From: Thermoflexales bacterium
GTDB taxonomy: Bacteria > Chloroflexota > Anaerolineae > B4-G1
Direction of reading: 5' to 3'
Assembly (NCBI GenBank): GCA_007118795.1
Contig: SKQX01000150.1
Coordinates: forward strand, 1-20,984
Length of the DNA: 20,984 bases
Shown: positions 14,110 through 20,984 of the stretch, in pieces
Numbering within the stretch: position 1 is the first letter of the stretch
Layout: every line of letters starts with the position of its first letter
The notes under the pieces: model-generated
What the model saw: the letters and a program-made list of their open reading frames with translations, nothing else
The model's database searches: none
Told to the model about the DNA's origin: nothing
Program-made: the position numbers and the translations under genes

Positions 14110-14164
14110 CCAGCCTGGCCACCCCCAACGCCGACAACAGGATGCCCTTTCTGTCAGAGACGGA

Positions 14165-15334
14165 TCATCCGTGGCGACGAACGAACCGTTCGATACGCTC
14201 TAGAGCCTGCTCGATCTTCTGGCTGCTGGTCGCGTACGAACAGCGCACGTGGTTCTTCCCCGCCTTGCCAAACGCACGACCGGGAACCACGGCTACCCGC
14301 TCCTCCTGAAGAAGCTTCTCGGCAAACTGATCATCGTCCATACCGGTAGCCTCAACGGAAGGAAAGGCGTAGAACGCGCCGTGTGGCTCGAAACAGGTCA
14401 GTCCCAGCTCGTTCAGCCCATCCACCATCAAACGCCGCCGACGGTCGTACCGTGCTACCATATCCTGCACGAAGGGCTCTCCCTCACGCAGAGCCGCCAA
14501 GGCCGCGTGTTGTGATACCGTCGGCGCACACATGATGGTGTACTGGTGTACTTTTCGCAGCTGTGCCAGGATTTCGGCCGGCCCGGCGACGTAGCCGATT
14601 CGCCAGCCAGTCATCGCGTATGCCTTCGAGAAACCTTGCAGGAGGATGGTGCGGTTGGCCATACCAGGGAGACTGGGGACGCAGACGTGCTCCGTGTCGT
14701 AGACCAGTCGATCGTAGATCTCATCCGAGATAACCAGCAGGTCGTGCTGTTGGGCGATCGCGGCGATCTCACTCAACCGCTCGCGGCTCATCACAGCCCC
14801 CGTCGGGTTGTTCGGATAGCCGATCAGCAGCGCTTTGGTGCGCCCGGTGACTGCCCTCGCGATCTCCTCCGCCGTAACCTGGAACCCGTTCTCGACCTTC
14901 GTAGGCACGATGACCGGTCTGCCACCCGCGAAGGTCACCCCAGGCGCGTATGAGACGAAGCACGGCTCCGGGATGATGCACTCGTCGCCCGGGTCGAGGC
15001 ACGCGGCAAGAGAGAGATAGAGGGCCTCCGACACGCCCACGGTGACCAGGATCTCGTTGGCCGGATGGTAAGTCTGGTGATACAGTCGATCGAGGTGCTC
15101 CGCGATGGCGCGGCGGAGCGCCATCAAACCCGAGTTGGAGCTGTAGTGCGTCTCACCCCGTTCCAACGATGCCATCCCCGCTCTCACGATCGGCTCCGGT
15201 GTGTCGAAGTCCGGCTCGCCGATACCCAGGCTGATGACGTCCTCCATAGTGGCAGCGATATCGAAGAAGCGGCGGATACCGGATTCTGGTACGTCCACGA
15301 TGCGCTGTGAGACTAGGTCGCTGACGCGAGCCAT
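14165..15334 (-). CDS. Class I/II PLP-dependent aminotransferase
   Basis: This 389-aa fold-type I aminotransferase matches the AspC/PatA-like branch. It has ISLGIGEPDFDTP near the N-terminus, HYSSNSGLMALRRAIAEHL, PNNPTGAVMS with the substrate/PLP Asn (N175/N176 region), SDEIYDRLVYD with D204 and Y207, and the PLP lysine K237 in GFSKAYAMTGWRIGY. The C-terminal HVRCSYATS carries the carboxylate-binding Arg. The amino donor cannot be told from sequence. AAGGAGG 9 nt before the ATG at 15334 decides the start; an upstream in-frame start would run into the PAS gene. It follows the PAS gene after 49 nt and is probably in the same operon. Confidence 0.93.
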   Translation of the reverse strand: MARVSDLVSQRIVDVPESGIRRFFDIAATMEDVISLGIGEPDFDTPEPIVRAGMASLERGETHYSSNSGLMALRRAIAEHLDRLYHQTYHPANEILVTVGVSEALYLSLAACLDPGDECIIPEPCFVSYAPGVTFAGGRPVIVPTKVENGFQVTAEEIARAVTGRTKALLIGYPNNPTGAVMSRERLSEIAAIAQQHDLLVISDEIYDRLVYDTEHVCVPSLPGMANRTILLQGFSKAYAMTGWRIGYVAGPAEILAQLRKVHQYTIMCAPTVSQHAALAALREGEPFVQDMVARYDRRRRLMVDGLNELGLTCFEPHGAFYAFPSVEATGMDDDQFAEKLLQEERVAVVPGRAFGKAGKNHVRCSYATSSQKIEQALERIERFVRRHG

Positions 15335-15383
15335 TGCAGGAAGCCTCCTTAGTAATGCCCTATCAGTGTCTCTCTCAGGGGAT

Positions 15384-15746
15384 CTAGATGTCACAACTCA
15401 AGTCTCGACGCTCGACCCACATCAACTCCGCGATACCCCTGAAATGTCCTGCAACGATGATCGGGATGTAGACGATACTCTGGGCAGTGCCATTCCCCCG
15501 ATCTTTGTGGTAGCGGATCGGAGAGAGGTCTCCGGCCCGATAACGGGCGTAGAACTCCTGGATCTTCGCCTGAGAGGACGGGCGGTGGCAGTCGTACAAG
15601 CTCTTTCCAATCAGCTCCTTCCCACCGTGATCCTTGTAGTGGGCAATGGCGCGATCATTCAGGAAAACGATTCGTCCGGCTTCGTCGGCCACGGTAACCT
15701 CGGCCCGTAGGCCCGAGAATAGGCTGCCGAGCTCAAGTTGGTCCAT
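15384..15746 (-). CDS. Stand-alone PAS domain protein
   Basis: This 120-aa protein is essentially one PAS domain. GLRAEVTVADEAGRIVFLN is the N-terminal strand pair, ELIGKSLYDCHRPSSQAKI the central helices, and SIVYIPIIVAGHFRGIAELMWVERRD the last strands. The GKSLYDCHRPSS stretch resembles PAS domains found with DUF438/hemerythrin-type proteins. No output domain is attached, so it must act by protein contact or ligand sequestration. The ligand is unknown. The ATG shares its A with the stop of the DUF362 gene (TGATG), and a GGAGAAGGAGA ribosome site precedes it, so the two are co-expressed. A longer in-frame reading extends upstream inside the DUF362 gene but is only a shadow. Confidence 0.85.
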   Translation of the reverse strand: MDQLELGSLFSGLRAEVTVADEAGRIVFLNDRAIAHYKDHGGKELIGKSLYDCHRPSSQAKIQEFYARYRAGDLSPIRYHKDRGNGTAQSIVYIPIIVAGHFRGIAELMWVERRDLSCDI

Positions 15747-16987
15747 CACGATTCTCCTTCTCCGTGCCTCAGCCTCCAGGCCCCCACGCCGATAGCTGTC
15801 GCCAGTGCCAACAGCCCGACCACGGCGGTTACCACAGTCTTTGGTTCCATCCCTGGCATGACGGCGCCCTCCAGTCCCGCCTCGGCACCGTATTCGGCAA
15901 ACAGCTGACCCCACTTCGTCTCCAGTGCTCTCTCGACCCGCTTCCGGCCGACGAAGGGATACCAGTAGACGTTGTGGTAGAAGTTGCTTGCGAAATAGGA
16001 CCAGGGGACCAACGGCGTGCGCAGGAGTAGGTTCTCCAGTGGCTTGAGAGGACCGTGGTAGATTGCCTTCTGACCGCGGCTGGCCAGAGTATCCTCCTGC
16101 ACGAAGCCCCATTCTTGGTTCATCACCCAATCCCGGTCCTCGCCGAGGATCTCGATCTGCTCGATGTCCCCGACGCCAAGACCTCGGTCGTCAGCGATCC
16201 GGATGAAAGGGATGGACAGAGGGTCGAATCCCTGCAGATAGGCGGACACGGCGTCAATGGCCACCTGATCGGCCGAGGCCAGGATGACGTCCTTCTCGTG
16301 CCAGCGCATCGCTCGCGGGCCGGGGCCGTCCCCAGCGAAGGTACCATCCATCACAGCGAACACCCCTGGGTGGATATCCTGTTGTATCGCCAGCAGGTCT
16401 ACCAGCGTCTTGTGGATGTTTGCGTGGGTCCAATGGCGCTTCCGGCCCAGCAGGCCGCCAAAGGCGTTCTTCATAGCGCCCGTGATAGTCGTGAAGACGT
16501 GAGTCTTGACGGTTGGCAATTGCACCACGTTCCGCCCAATCAGCAGTTCAGGGATCATCACGCCTTCGGGGTAGATCTTGTCCAGCACCAGGAAGGGCTC
16601 TTCCGGCTCGTATCGCACCCAGTTGTGTTGAGGTTCGAACAGATGGACGTTCCGGGCCTTGTAGGTATCGACCACGAACTTGTGCTTGTTGTTGACCTCG
16701 CCCACGTGGGCGTCCACAACGACCGTGTCGTTATGCGCGGCAATCAGCTCATCATATCCGGCGGCCCGCAGGCCTCGAATCACTCCTTCCAGCTGCCAGG
16801 GGGCCGTCGAGCACGCTGGATACCACGTTTGCCAGGAGATGTTGATCTTCAGAATCGTCTCCTTGTCCTGCGGCAAGGCATCCCGCACGCCCGCCAGCTC
16901 CAACAATCGGACGTAGTCCTCGACGACCGTTTTAGGTGCAGTGCGCAGGATCGCGACCTGACCTCTTCCAGGAAACTCTCTGGTCAT
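15746..16987 (-). CDS. DUF362 domain protein with C-terminal membrane anchor
   Basis: This 413-aa protein has the DUF362 signature VVQLPTVKTHVFTTITGAMKNAFGGLLG around residues 173-200. DGTFAGDGPGPRAM and ASADQVAIDAVSAYLQGFDP, both typical of the family, follow. There is no CxxCxxC ferredoxin motif, unlike many DUF362 proteins. Residues 384-404 are a hydrophobic Ala/Val/Leu helix with a short basic tail, predicting a C-tail membrane anchor with the main domain in the cytoplasm. No catalytic activity is established for the family. A GGAGGG site precedes the ATG, and a promoter (TTGACG-16-TAGAAT) lies about 50 nt upstream. It leads a cluster with the PAS gene and the aminotransferase. Confidence 0.88.
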   Translation of the reverse strand: MTREFPGRGQVAILRTAPKTVVEDYVRLLELAGVRDALPQDKETILKINISWQTWYPACSTAPWQLEGVIRGLRAAGYDELIAAHNDTVVVDAHVGEVNNKHKFVVDTYKARNVHLFEPQHNWVRYEPEEPFLVLDKIYPEGVMIPELLIGRNVVQLPTVKTHVFTTITGAMKNAFGGLLGRKRHWTHANIHKTLVDLLAIQQDIHPGVFAVMDGTFAGDGPGPRAMRWHEKDVILASADQVAIDAVSAYLQGFDPLSIPFIRIADDRGLGVGDIEQIEILGEDRDWVMNQEWGFVQEDTLASRGQKAIYHGPLKPLENLLLRTPLVPWSYFASNFYHNVYWYPFVGRKRVERALETKWGQLFAEYGAEAGLEGAVMPGMEPKTVVTAVVGLLALATAIGVGAWRLRHGEGES

Positions 16988-17032
16988 AATCCCTCCAAAG
17001 TTACCCCCACTGTCTGGTGCACACGAACCGCC

Positions 17033-17060
17033 ATTCTACCATGCAAAGGTCCACCGTCAA
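17033..17060 (-). promoter_or_regulatory. Predicted promoter of the DUF362-PAS-aminotransferase cluster
   Basis: On the minus strand TTGACG (17060-17055) is followed after 16 nt by TAGAAT (17038-17033), which is preceded by TGG as in an extended -10. Both hexamers match at five of six positions. The start would be near 17026, about 40 nt before the DUF362 ATG. Confidence 0.6.
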
Positions 17061-17104
17061 AGACGCGGAGTGTTCGCCACCAGGAGCAAGGGTTTTGACA
17101 TCAG

Positions 17105-17204
17105 AGACCTTTGAGGTTTCGATTGACACCTCGCAGCATGCTTTCTTGTGCCCGCTGAAGGCGTTTTCGGGTCTTGACAGGCCGCGCGAAAACCTCAAAG
17201 GTCT
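17105..17204. repeat. 100-bp element with 15-bp perfect inverted ends
   Basis: AGACCTTTGAGGTTT (17105-17119) recurs exactly inverted at 17190-17204, with a 70-nt AT-richer interior. The similarity extends a few bases further inward with one indel (TTTCG against TTTTCG). TTGACA occurs three times in and next to it (17095, 17123, 17174). No target-site duplication is evident. It may be a miniature inverted-repeat element or a dispersed palindromic repeat. Confidence 0.55.
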
Positions 17205-17339
17205 AAAACAAGTGCTCCTGGTGTTCGCTACCTGGACTGCGGGTCTGTCCTGCGGCCGAGTGCTCCGGCTAAGGGGCTCAACCGGTAGGGGGCTCACGGA
17301 TCCCTAGTCTTCCTTCCGGGACGTCATCCCCTGCCTCCA

Positions 17340-19898
17340 CTAAACAACGCGGGGCACCCGGGCCAAAATCTCGGAGATTACCTCGTAGTTAATGGTGCCC
17401 AGCCACTCTGCCACCTGTTCGGTCGTTATCTCATCATCTCCCTGCCGTCCGATGAGGACCACTTCGTCGCCGACCCGGACGCCAGGAATCTCATCCACGT
17501 TGATCATCGTCTGATCCATACAGACCGTGCCCACAATGGGTGCTCGCTGCCCCCGTATCAGCACGCTCTCCCAACGCGTTGGCGCGCGACGGAACCCATC
17601 GGCGTAGCCCACCGGGATCACCGCTATCGCTTCCTCTGTCGCGGTCCGATACGTGTTTCCGTAGCTCACATAGCTGCCCGCTGATAGCGTCTTGACCTGA
17701 GCAATACTCGTCTTCCAGGATAGCGCCGGGCGACACCCTCTTGGAAGCGTGACCTGGCCAGAGGGGCGAAGGCCGTACATCGCTAGTCCTAACCGGACCA
17801 GATCATAATGGGACTCGGGGAGCCGAAGAACGGCTGCTGAGTTGGCGCAGTGGGCCAGGGGAAAGGTGATCCCCCGTTGTTCTAGCCGCCTTAGTACGTC
17901 CTGGAACCGGCTCAGTTGCCAGCGCGTGTAACCCAGGTCCTCTTCATCGGCCACCGAGAAATGGGTGAATATGCCTTCCAACTCCAGGCTCGGTAGGTCG
18001 CGAATCTCCTCAACGAATGGGATCACCTGGTCGGGCAGTAGCCCCAGTCGACCCATCCCTGTATCCACCTTTACGTGAACGCGCGCCGTGCGCCGCAGTT
18101 CCGTTCCGGCCTGACTGTAGATTCGTGCCACTTCGGGATCATAGAGCGTCAGGGTGAGATTGCGGAGCAGGGCCTCCTTGGCCAGCCAGGCGGGCGTGTA
18201 TCCCAGGACCAGGATCCGACCATCGATCCCGGCCTCGCGGAGCCGAATCCCCTCGTTGACGGACGCGACCCCGCAGCAGGAGGCTCCGTTGTTGAGAGCA
18301 GTCCGTGCCACCTTGAGCGCCCCGTGCCCGTACGCGTCGGCCTTGAGCACGGCCAGGATCTCCACCGCTGGTCCCACGAGTTCTTTGATCTGTCGGACGT
18401 TGTAGCCTACGGCTTCCAGATCCACTTCTAACCACGTGGGACGCTTCGGACGCTGTGTCTGAACCTTCAAACCCTTCAGCCGTCGGACGAGGCGCTTGCT
18501 GTCTGACCGATCCGTCAGAAGCTGTTCCACCACGTCCTCCATGTGTGTTTCCACATCACCCTTCACCAGCACGATATCGTCCGTCGTCAACCGGGGGCGC
18601 AGTCTGCCGACGACGTCCTGCACTGTATGGGTGACGATGATCCTATCCCGAGCGAGACCTGTTTCCTCAGCAGCCTGAGCGATCCAGCCAGCGCGCTCTC
18701 CTTTTGTGACCAGGAGATCCACGCAGCTGGCTGCTGCTCGCCCTACCTCTCGATGGCCCTCGAAGGCATAGCTGCCCAGCTGCGCCATATCCCCCAGAAC
18801 GGCGACTCGTCGCTCCGCTGGGTAGTCAGCCAGGGCGGATAGGGCCTGAAGGGCAGCCGGTGGGTTGGAGCCCGCTGAGCCGTCGAGTATCACCGCGCCG
18901 CCGGCGCCCTCCAGCAGCTGCAGCCGGCCCGGAGCTGGCCTGAGCGTTTCCAACGAATCTAGGATGTCGTCCCAGGGAATGTGCCAACTCAAGGCCACCG
19001 CCACCGCTGCCAGGATGGTGCCCGCCTGATGCCGCCCCAGGAGACGGCTTCGAACTTCTGCCCGGGCCGGATAACCAGGAATGCCGAGACCACTCACGCC
19101 TGGGAAGTGGATCACCAGTTGGAGCCCTTGGCTGTCGGGCCGAAGATCCGACGCGACGATGTCCGCATCCGGACTGGTGCCGTAGGTGATGACCTTGCCC
19201 GCCGTATGCTCATCCATCGCGCGTACGCGAGGATCGTCGTAGTTGAGCACGGCCACGCCCTCTGGCGGCAGCGCCCGGACCAGTTGCGCCTTCTCCTCCG
19301 CGATGGCCTCTAGAGTGTCGAAATAGGCCAGATGGGCACACCCGACCGACGTAACCACCGCCACACGCGGTTGGGTCAGTCTAGCCATCGCGGCGATTTC
19401 CCCGAACGCGTGGCTGGCCATCTCCAGGACCGCTACATCATGCTCGGCCGTGAGTCCCTCCGTCGACAATGGGAGGCCGAAGCTGTTGCTCAGCCCCGGC
19501 GGATTCGAGAAGACCGTGTACTGCGCGGCCAGCACCGCCGAGATGGCACGACAGGCGTCGGTCTTTCCCGTCGAACCCGTCACGGCCACGGTTCGCGGAG
19601 TGTGTCTCCGCCACACGAATCTGGCCCAATCGGAGAGGGCAATCCGCGTGTCGGGCACGACGACGCAGGGTACCCTCGGATTCGAGGGTGGAAACTGACA
19701 GAGGACGCCCCCGGCTCCTGCAGCGACTGCCGCGGCCAGGTAGTCGTGACCGTCTCCCCCCTCCGTCTTCACCGCGACGAAGAGCTCGCCGGTCCTGAGC
19801 CGTTGGCTGTTGTAGCAGAAGGCCGGGAATGCGGCGGGCATCGAAGGACCCACCAATCGCCCCCCGGTCGCTGCAAGCAGATCGTCTAGATGGATCAT
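17340..19898 (-). CDS. MurF-like ligase fused to alanine racemase
   Basis: The 852-aa protein joins two cell-wall enzymes. Residues 1-460 resemble MurF, the D-Ala-D-Ala adding ligase. They include P-loop TGSTGKT (107-113), LEMASHAFGEI, VGCAHLAYFDTLEAIAEEKAQL with the carbamylated-Lys position K203, NYDDP, and VLGDMAQLG. Residues 486-852 are alanine racemase: TWLEVDLEAVGYN, PLP lysine K519 in LKADAYGHG, KVDTGMGRLG, catalytic Tyr746 in VSYGNTY, GYADGFRR and VCMDQTMINVD. The racemase looks fully active. The ligase half departs from family motifs: GRHNxxN reads GRHQAGT, DDSYNANP reads LDGSAGSNP, and KGSR reads KGDV. Fusions of this order are known in Bacteroidetes. The ATG lies about 11 nt after the predicted transcription start, with no clear ribosome site. 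Confidence 0.92.
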   Translation of the reverse strand: MIHLDDLLAATGGRLVGPSMPAAFPAFCYNSQRLRTGELFVAVKTEGGDGHDYLAAAVAAGAGGVLCQFPPSNPRVPCVVVPDTRIALSDWARFVWRRHTPRTVAVTGSTGKTDACRAISAVLAAQYTVFSNPPGLSNSFGLPLSTEGLTAEHDVAVLEMASHAFGEIAAMARLTQPRVAVVTSVGCAHLAYFDTLEAIAEEKAQLVRALPPEGVAVLNYDDPRVRAMDEHTAGKVITYGTSPDADIVASDLRPDSQGLQLVIHFPGVSGLGIPGYPARAEVRSRLLGRHQAGTILAAVAVALSWHIPWDDILDSLETLRPAPGRLQLLEGAGGAVILDGSAGSNPPAALQALSALADYPAERRVAVLGDMAQLGSYAFEGHREVGRAAASCVDLLVTKGERAGWIAQAAEETGLARDRIIVTHTVQDVVGRLRPRLTTDDIVLVKGDVETHMEDVVEQLLTDRSDSKRLVRRLKGLKVQTQRPKRPTWLEVDLEAVGYNVRQIKELVGPAVEILAVLKADAYGHGALKVARTALNNGASCCGVASVNEGIRLREAGIDGRILVLGYTPAWLAKEALLRNLTLTLYDPEVARIYSQAGTELRRTARVHVKVDTGMGRLGLLPDQVIPFVEEIRDLPSLELEGIFTHFSVADEEDLGYTRWQLSRFQDVLRRLEQRGITFPLAHCANSAAVLRLPESHYDLVRLGLAMYGLRPSGQVTLPRGCRPALSWKTSIAQVKTLSAGSYVSYGNTYRTATEEAIAVIPVGYADGFRRAPTRWESVLIRGQRAPIVGTVCMDQTMINVDEIPGVRVGDEVVLIGRQGDDEITTEQVAEWLGTINYEVISEILARVPRVV

Positions 19899-19915
19899 GG
19901 CCGGAATCTCTCTCG

Positions 19916-19944
19916 ATTATAGCATCACGCCAGGTCGGTCGCAA
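19916..19944 (-). promoter_or_regulatory. Predicted promoter of the MurF-Alr fusion gene
   Basis: On the minus strand TTGCGA (19944-19939), a 17-nt spacer and TATAAT (19921-19916) are seen, with TGC directly before the -10 as in extended -10 promoters. The predicted start near 19909 leaves only about 11 nt before the ATG. Confidence 0.65.
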
Positions 19945-20741
19945 AGAGGAATGGCCCACTGGTGTATCATCGATTCAGGAAGTCGAACGACTTGACCGTA
20001 CTGGAAAGTTGGTGCATCGAAGCCCGACTTCTTAACGACCACAGCCTCTGAAGGGCGAATGGCTGGAATAGATGGATAGCTGGGAACCCAGAGAGAGGCT
20101 TTTCTTAGGCCCCACGACCTTCGATCGCCCTGGACGCTCCGATGCTCATCTGCCACTTCGCGGATCGAACCGCGATGGGCGGTGAACTGCCGGCGGGCGC
20201 GCGAGAGCATCACGCAGTACGTGTCACCGGCTGCACTATTGGGTCGATCGGAGCCCCAATAGGCCGGTCTCGGGGTGGAACCACAATCTGGGCGACTCAT
20301 GGTCGTGAAGGGTCACCGGCCGACCAACGTGTTTTGGCCTGCCGGGGGCTTCGATAGGGACGTCGTGGTCGTCGTCATGGATGGGACGCTTAGACTTGCT
20401 GCGGGCGACGAGACCGGTTGGTGTGATCTAAAGGGACGGGCTGTGTGGATCGGACGAAGGCTTTGGATGCGGCTCCGCGCTCAGCGAAGGGAATCTCGGG
20501 CGGGCCGTGCGGCTGTCGACGATCGTGATAGGCGCCGGATCTGCCCCGTGGTGCCGGGTGCCGGCGGGGAGAATCGGAGGCGCGCCCCCCCGGGCGTCGC
20601 TGATTTGCGGCCCAGACCTCGTCCACGGCGCCAAGCCCGTCTTCGCCCAGAACCTTGATCACGTCGACTGCGCTGTAGCCGCCACGGAGGCGGGGACCCC
20701 CGCCTCCGTGCATAGCGCAGCCGAACAAGGCCTAGACGGTC
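19945..20741. other. Long stretch without a convincing gene
   Basis: No family is recognisable on either strand. A minus-strand open frame (19917-20300) would encode 127 residues but spans the MurF-Alr promoter and lacks a ribosome site. The frames between 20275 and 20773 are Arg/Pro/Gly-rich and look like GC-driven shadows. The region might be an eroded gene. The only clear structure is the hairpin at 20683-20710. Confidence 0.5.
20683..20710 (-). terminator. Strong 13-bp hairpin after the ABC binding-protein gene
   Basis: CACGGAGGCGGGG and its exact complement flank a 2-nt centre, giving an almost loop-less 28-nt palindrome. It starts about 31 nt past the stop of the substrate-binding protein gene. 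No T-tract follows, so termination is likely but not textbook. A palindromic repeat is an alternative. Confidence 0.5.
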
Positions 20742-20984
20742 CTACTCAAGCCGCAAGTCGTACCAGAAGATGACGTCGTGGTAGTTCGGGTTCGCCACGA
20801 ACCCGACGGTGTCGCTGCGGAACGCATAGAATTCCGGAACATCCAGGACAAAGATGGCGGCCCCTTCGTCCATCAGGATGCGCTGAACCTCGGTGTGGAG
20901 TCGATTGGCCTCCTCCAGGTCTCCCAGGGCTTCCGCTGCTAGGGCCTCCATCATCAGGCTGTCGACCTCAGGGTTGTCGTACCC
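20742..20984 (-). CDS. ABC transporter substrate-binding protein, family 5 (C-terminal part)
   Basis: Only the last 80 residues lie in the window; the reading frame stays open to the edge, so the gene continues beyond base 20984. The visible sequence has the closing pattern of oligopeptide/dipeptide/nickel-type solute-binding proteins. These show GYDNPEVDSLMMEA, then a helix with EEANRLHTEVQRILMDEGAAIFVLD, and a final VANPNYHDVIFWYDL strand. Such proteins capture peptides or other solutes outside the membrane for an ABC importer. The ligand cannot be judged from this piece. No permease or ATPase gene follows downstream; any partners would be upstream, outside the window. Confidence 0.85.
   Translation of the reverse strand, partial: GYDNPEVDSLMMEALAAEALGDLEEANRLHTEVQRILMDEGAAIFVLDVPEFYAFRSDTVGFVANPNYHDVIFWYDLRLE

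Larger units (their letters stand above)
13689..14164. other. Gene-free interval upstream of gatB
   Basis: No gene is supported in these 476 nt. Visible elements are a minus-strand TATAAT (13921-13926) with no good -35, which could serve gatB with a leader of over 200 nt. There is also a perfect 12-bp palindrome GCGTACGTACGC (13960-13971), a 15-nt inverted repeat TGTCAGC-T-GCTGACA (14035-14049), and the second CCCTCTCC-type hairpin repeat (14089-14109). Confidence 0.5.
16988..17339. other. Gene-free interval with inverted-repeat element and promoter
   Basis: These 352 nt lie between the MurF-Alr fusion and the DUF362 gene and have no supported gene. They hold the promoter of the DUF362 cluster (17033-17060) and a 100-bp element with perfect 15-bp inverted ends (17105-17204). 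A short imperfect tandem repeat carries GGGGCTCA at 17273-17280 and again at 17289-17296, a 16-nt period. Confidence 0.55.

Noticed and set aside
15747..16130. In-frame upstream extension of the PAS gene
   Set aside because: It overlaps the DUF362 coding sequence; the ATG at 15746 has a strong ribosome site and TGATG coupling.
16055..17098. 347-residue open frame on the plus strand
   Set aside because: It lies antisense to the DUF362 gene and its promoter; a shadow of coding sequence on the other strand.
19917..20300. 127-residue minus-strand open frame upstream of MurF-Alr
   Set aside because: It spans the predicted MurF-Alr promoter, lacks a ribosome site and matches no family I know; it might be an eroded remnant, but this cannot be shown.

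Overview
The window is about 60% GC by eye and densely packed with bacterial housekeeping and accessory genes. It has no rRNA, tRNA, CRISPR array or recognisable transposase. Gene content fits an uncultured Chloroflexota (Anaerolineae-like) bacterium: a translin/TRAX-type protein next to DUF3467, a DUF362 protein with a C-terminal anchor, a lipoprotein of the M6/immune-inhibitor-A style with a Pro/Thr/Ser-rich linker, and a MurF-Alr fusion. This placement is an inference from family memory, not from a search.

Layout. Bases 56-1174 (-) encode a receiver-histidine kinase hybrid. Bases 1175-2432 hold no convincing gene but contain a consensus-like minus-strand promoter and a CCCTCTCC/GGAGAGGG hairpin repeat. 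A small YtxH-like membrane protein follows (2433-2666, +). Next is a minus-strand group: rplS (L19), then a class I glutamine amidotransferase (PuuD-like), then a lipoprotein whose protease motif looks destroyed. Transketolase (+, overlapping fdhD by 8 nt) diverges from rplS across a short interval with promoters in both directions.

From 8975 to the end everything convincing is on the minus strand. In transcription order: the 3' end of an oligopeptide-type ABC substrate-binding protein (20984-20742), the MurF-Alr fusion, a DUF362/PAS/aminotransferase cluster, gatB, glutamate dehydrogenase, ssb, DUF3467 and a translin-family protein. Several intergenic gaps carry strong hairpins just after stop codons.

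The most unusual points are: (i) a bacterial translin/TRAX homologue that keeps the acidic residues of the TRAX nuclease, overlaps a DUF3467 gene and lies downstream of ssb; (ii) a secreted protease-like lipoprotein with HExxH changed to RQxxR; (iii) a MurF-Alr fusion whose MurF half has lost several family motifs while the racemase half is intact, transcribed from a promoter leaving almost no 5' leader; (iv) a hairpin in the rplS leader; (v) a 100-bp element with perfect 15-bp inverted ends.
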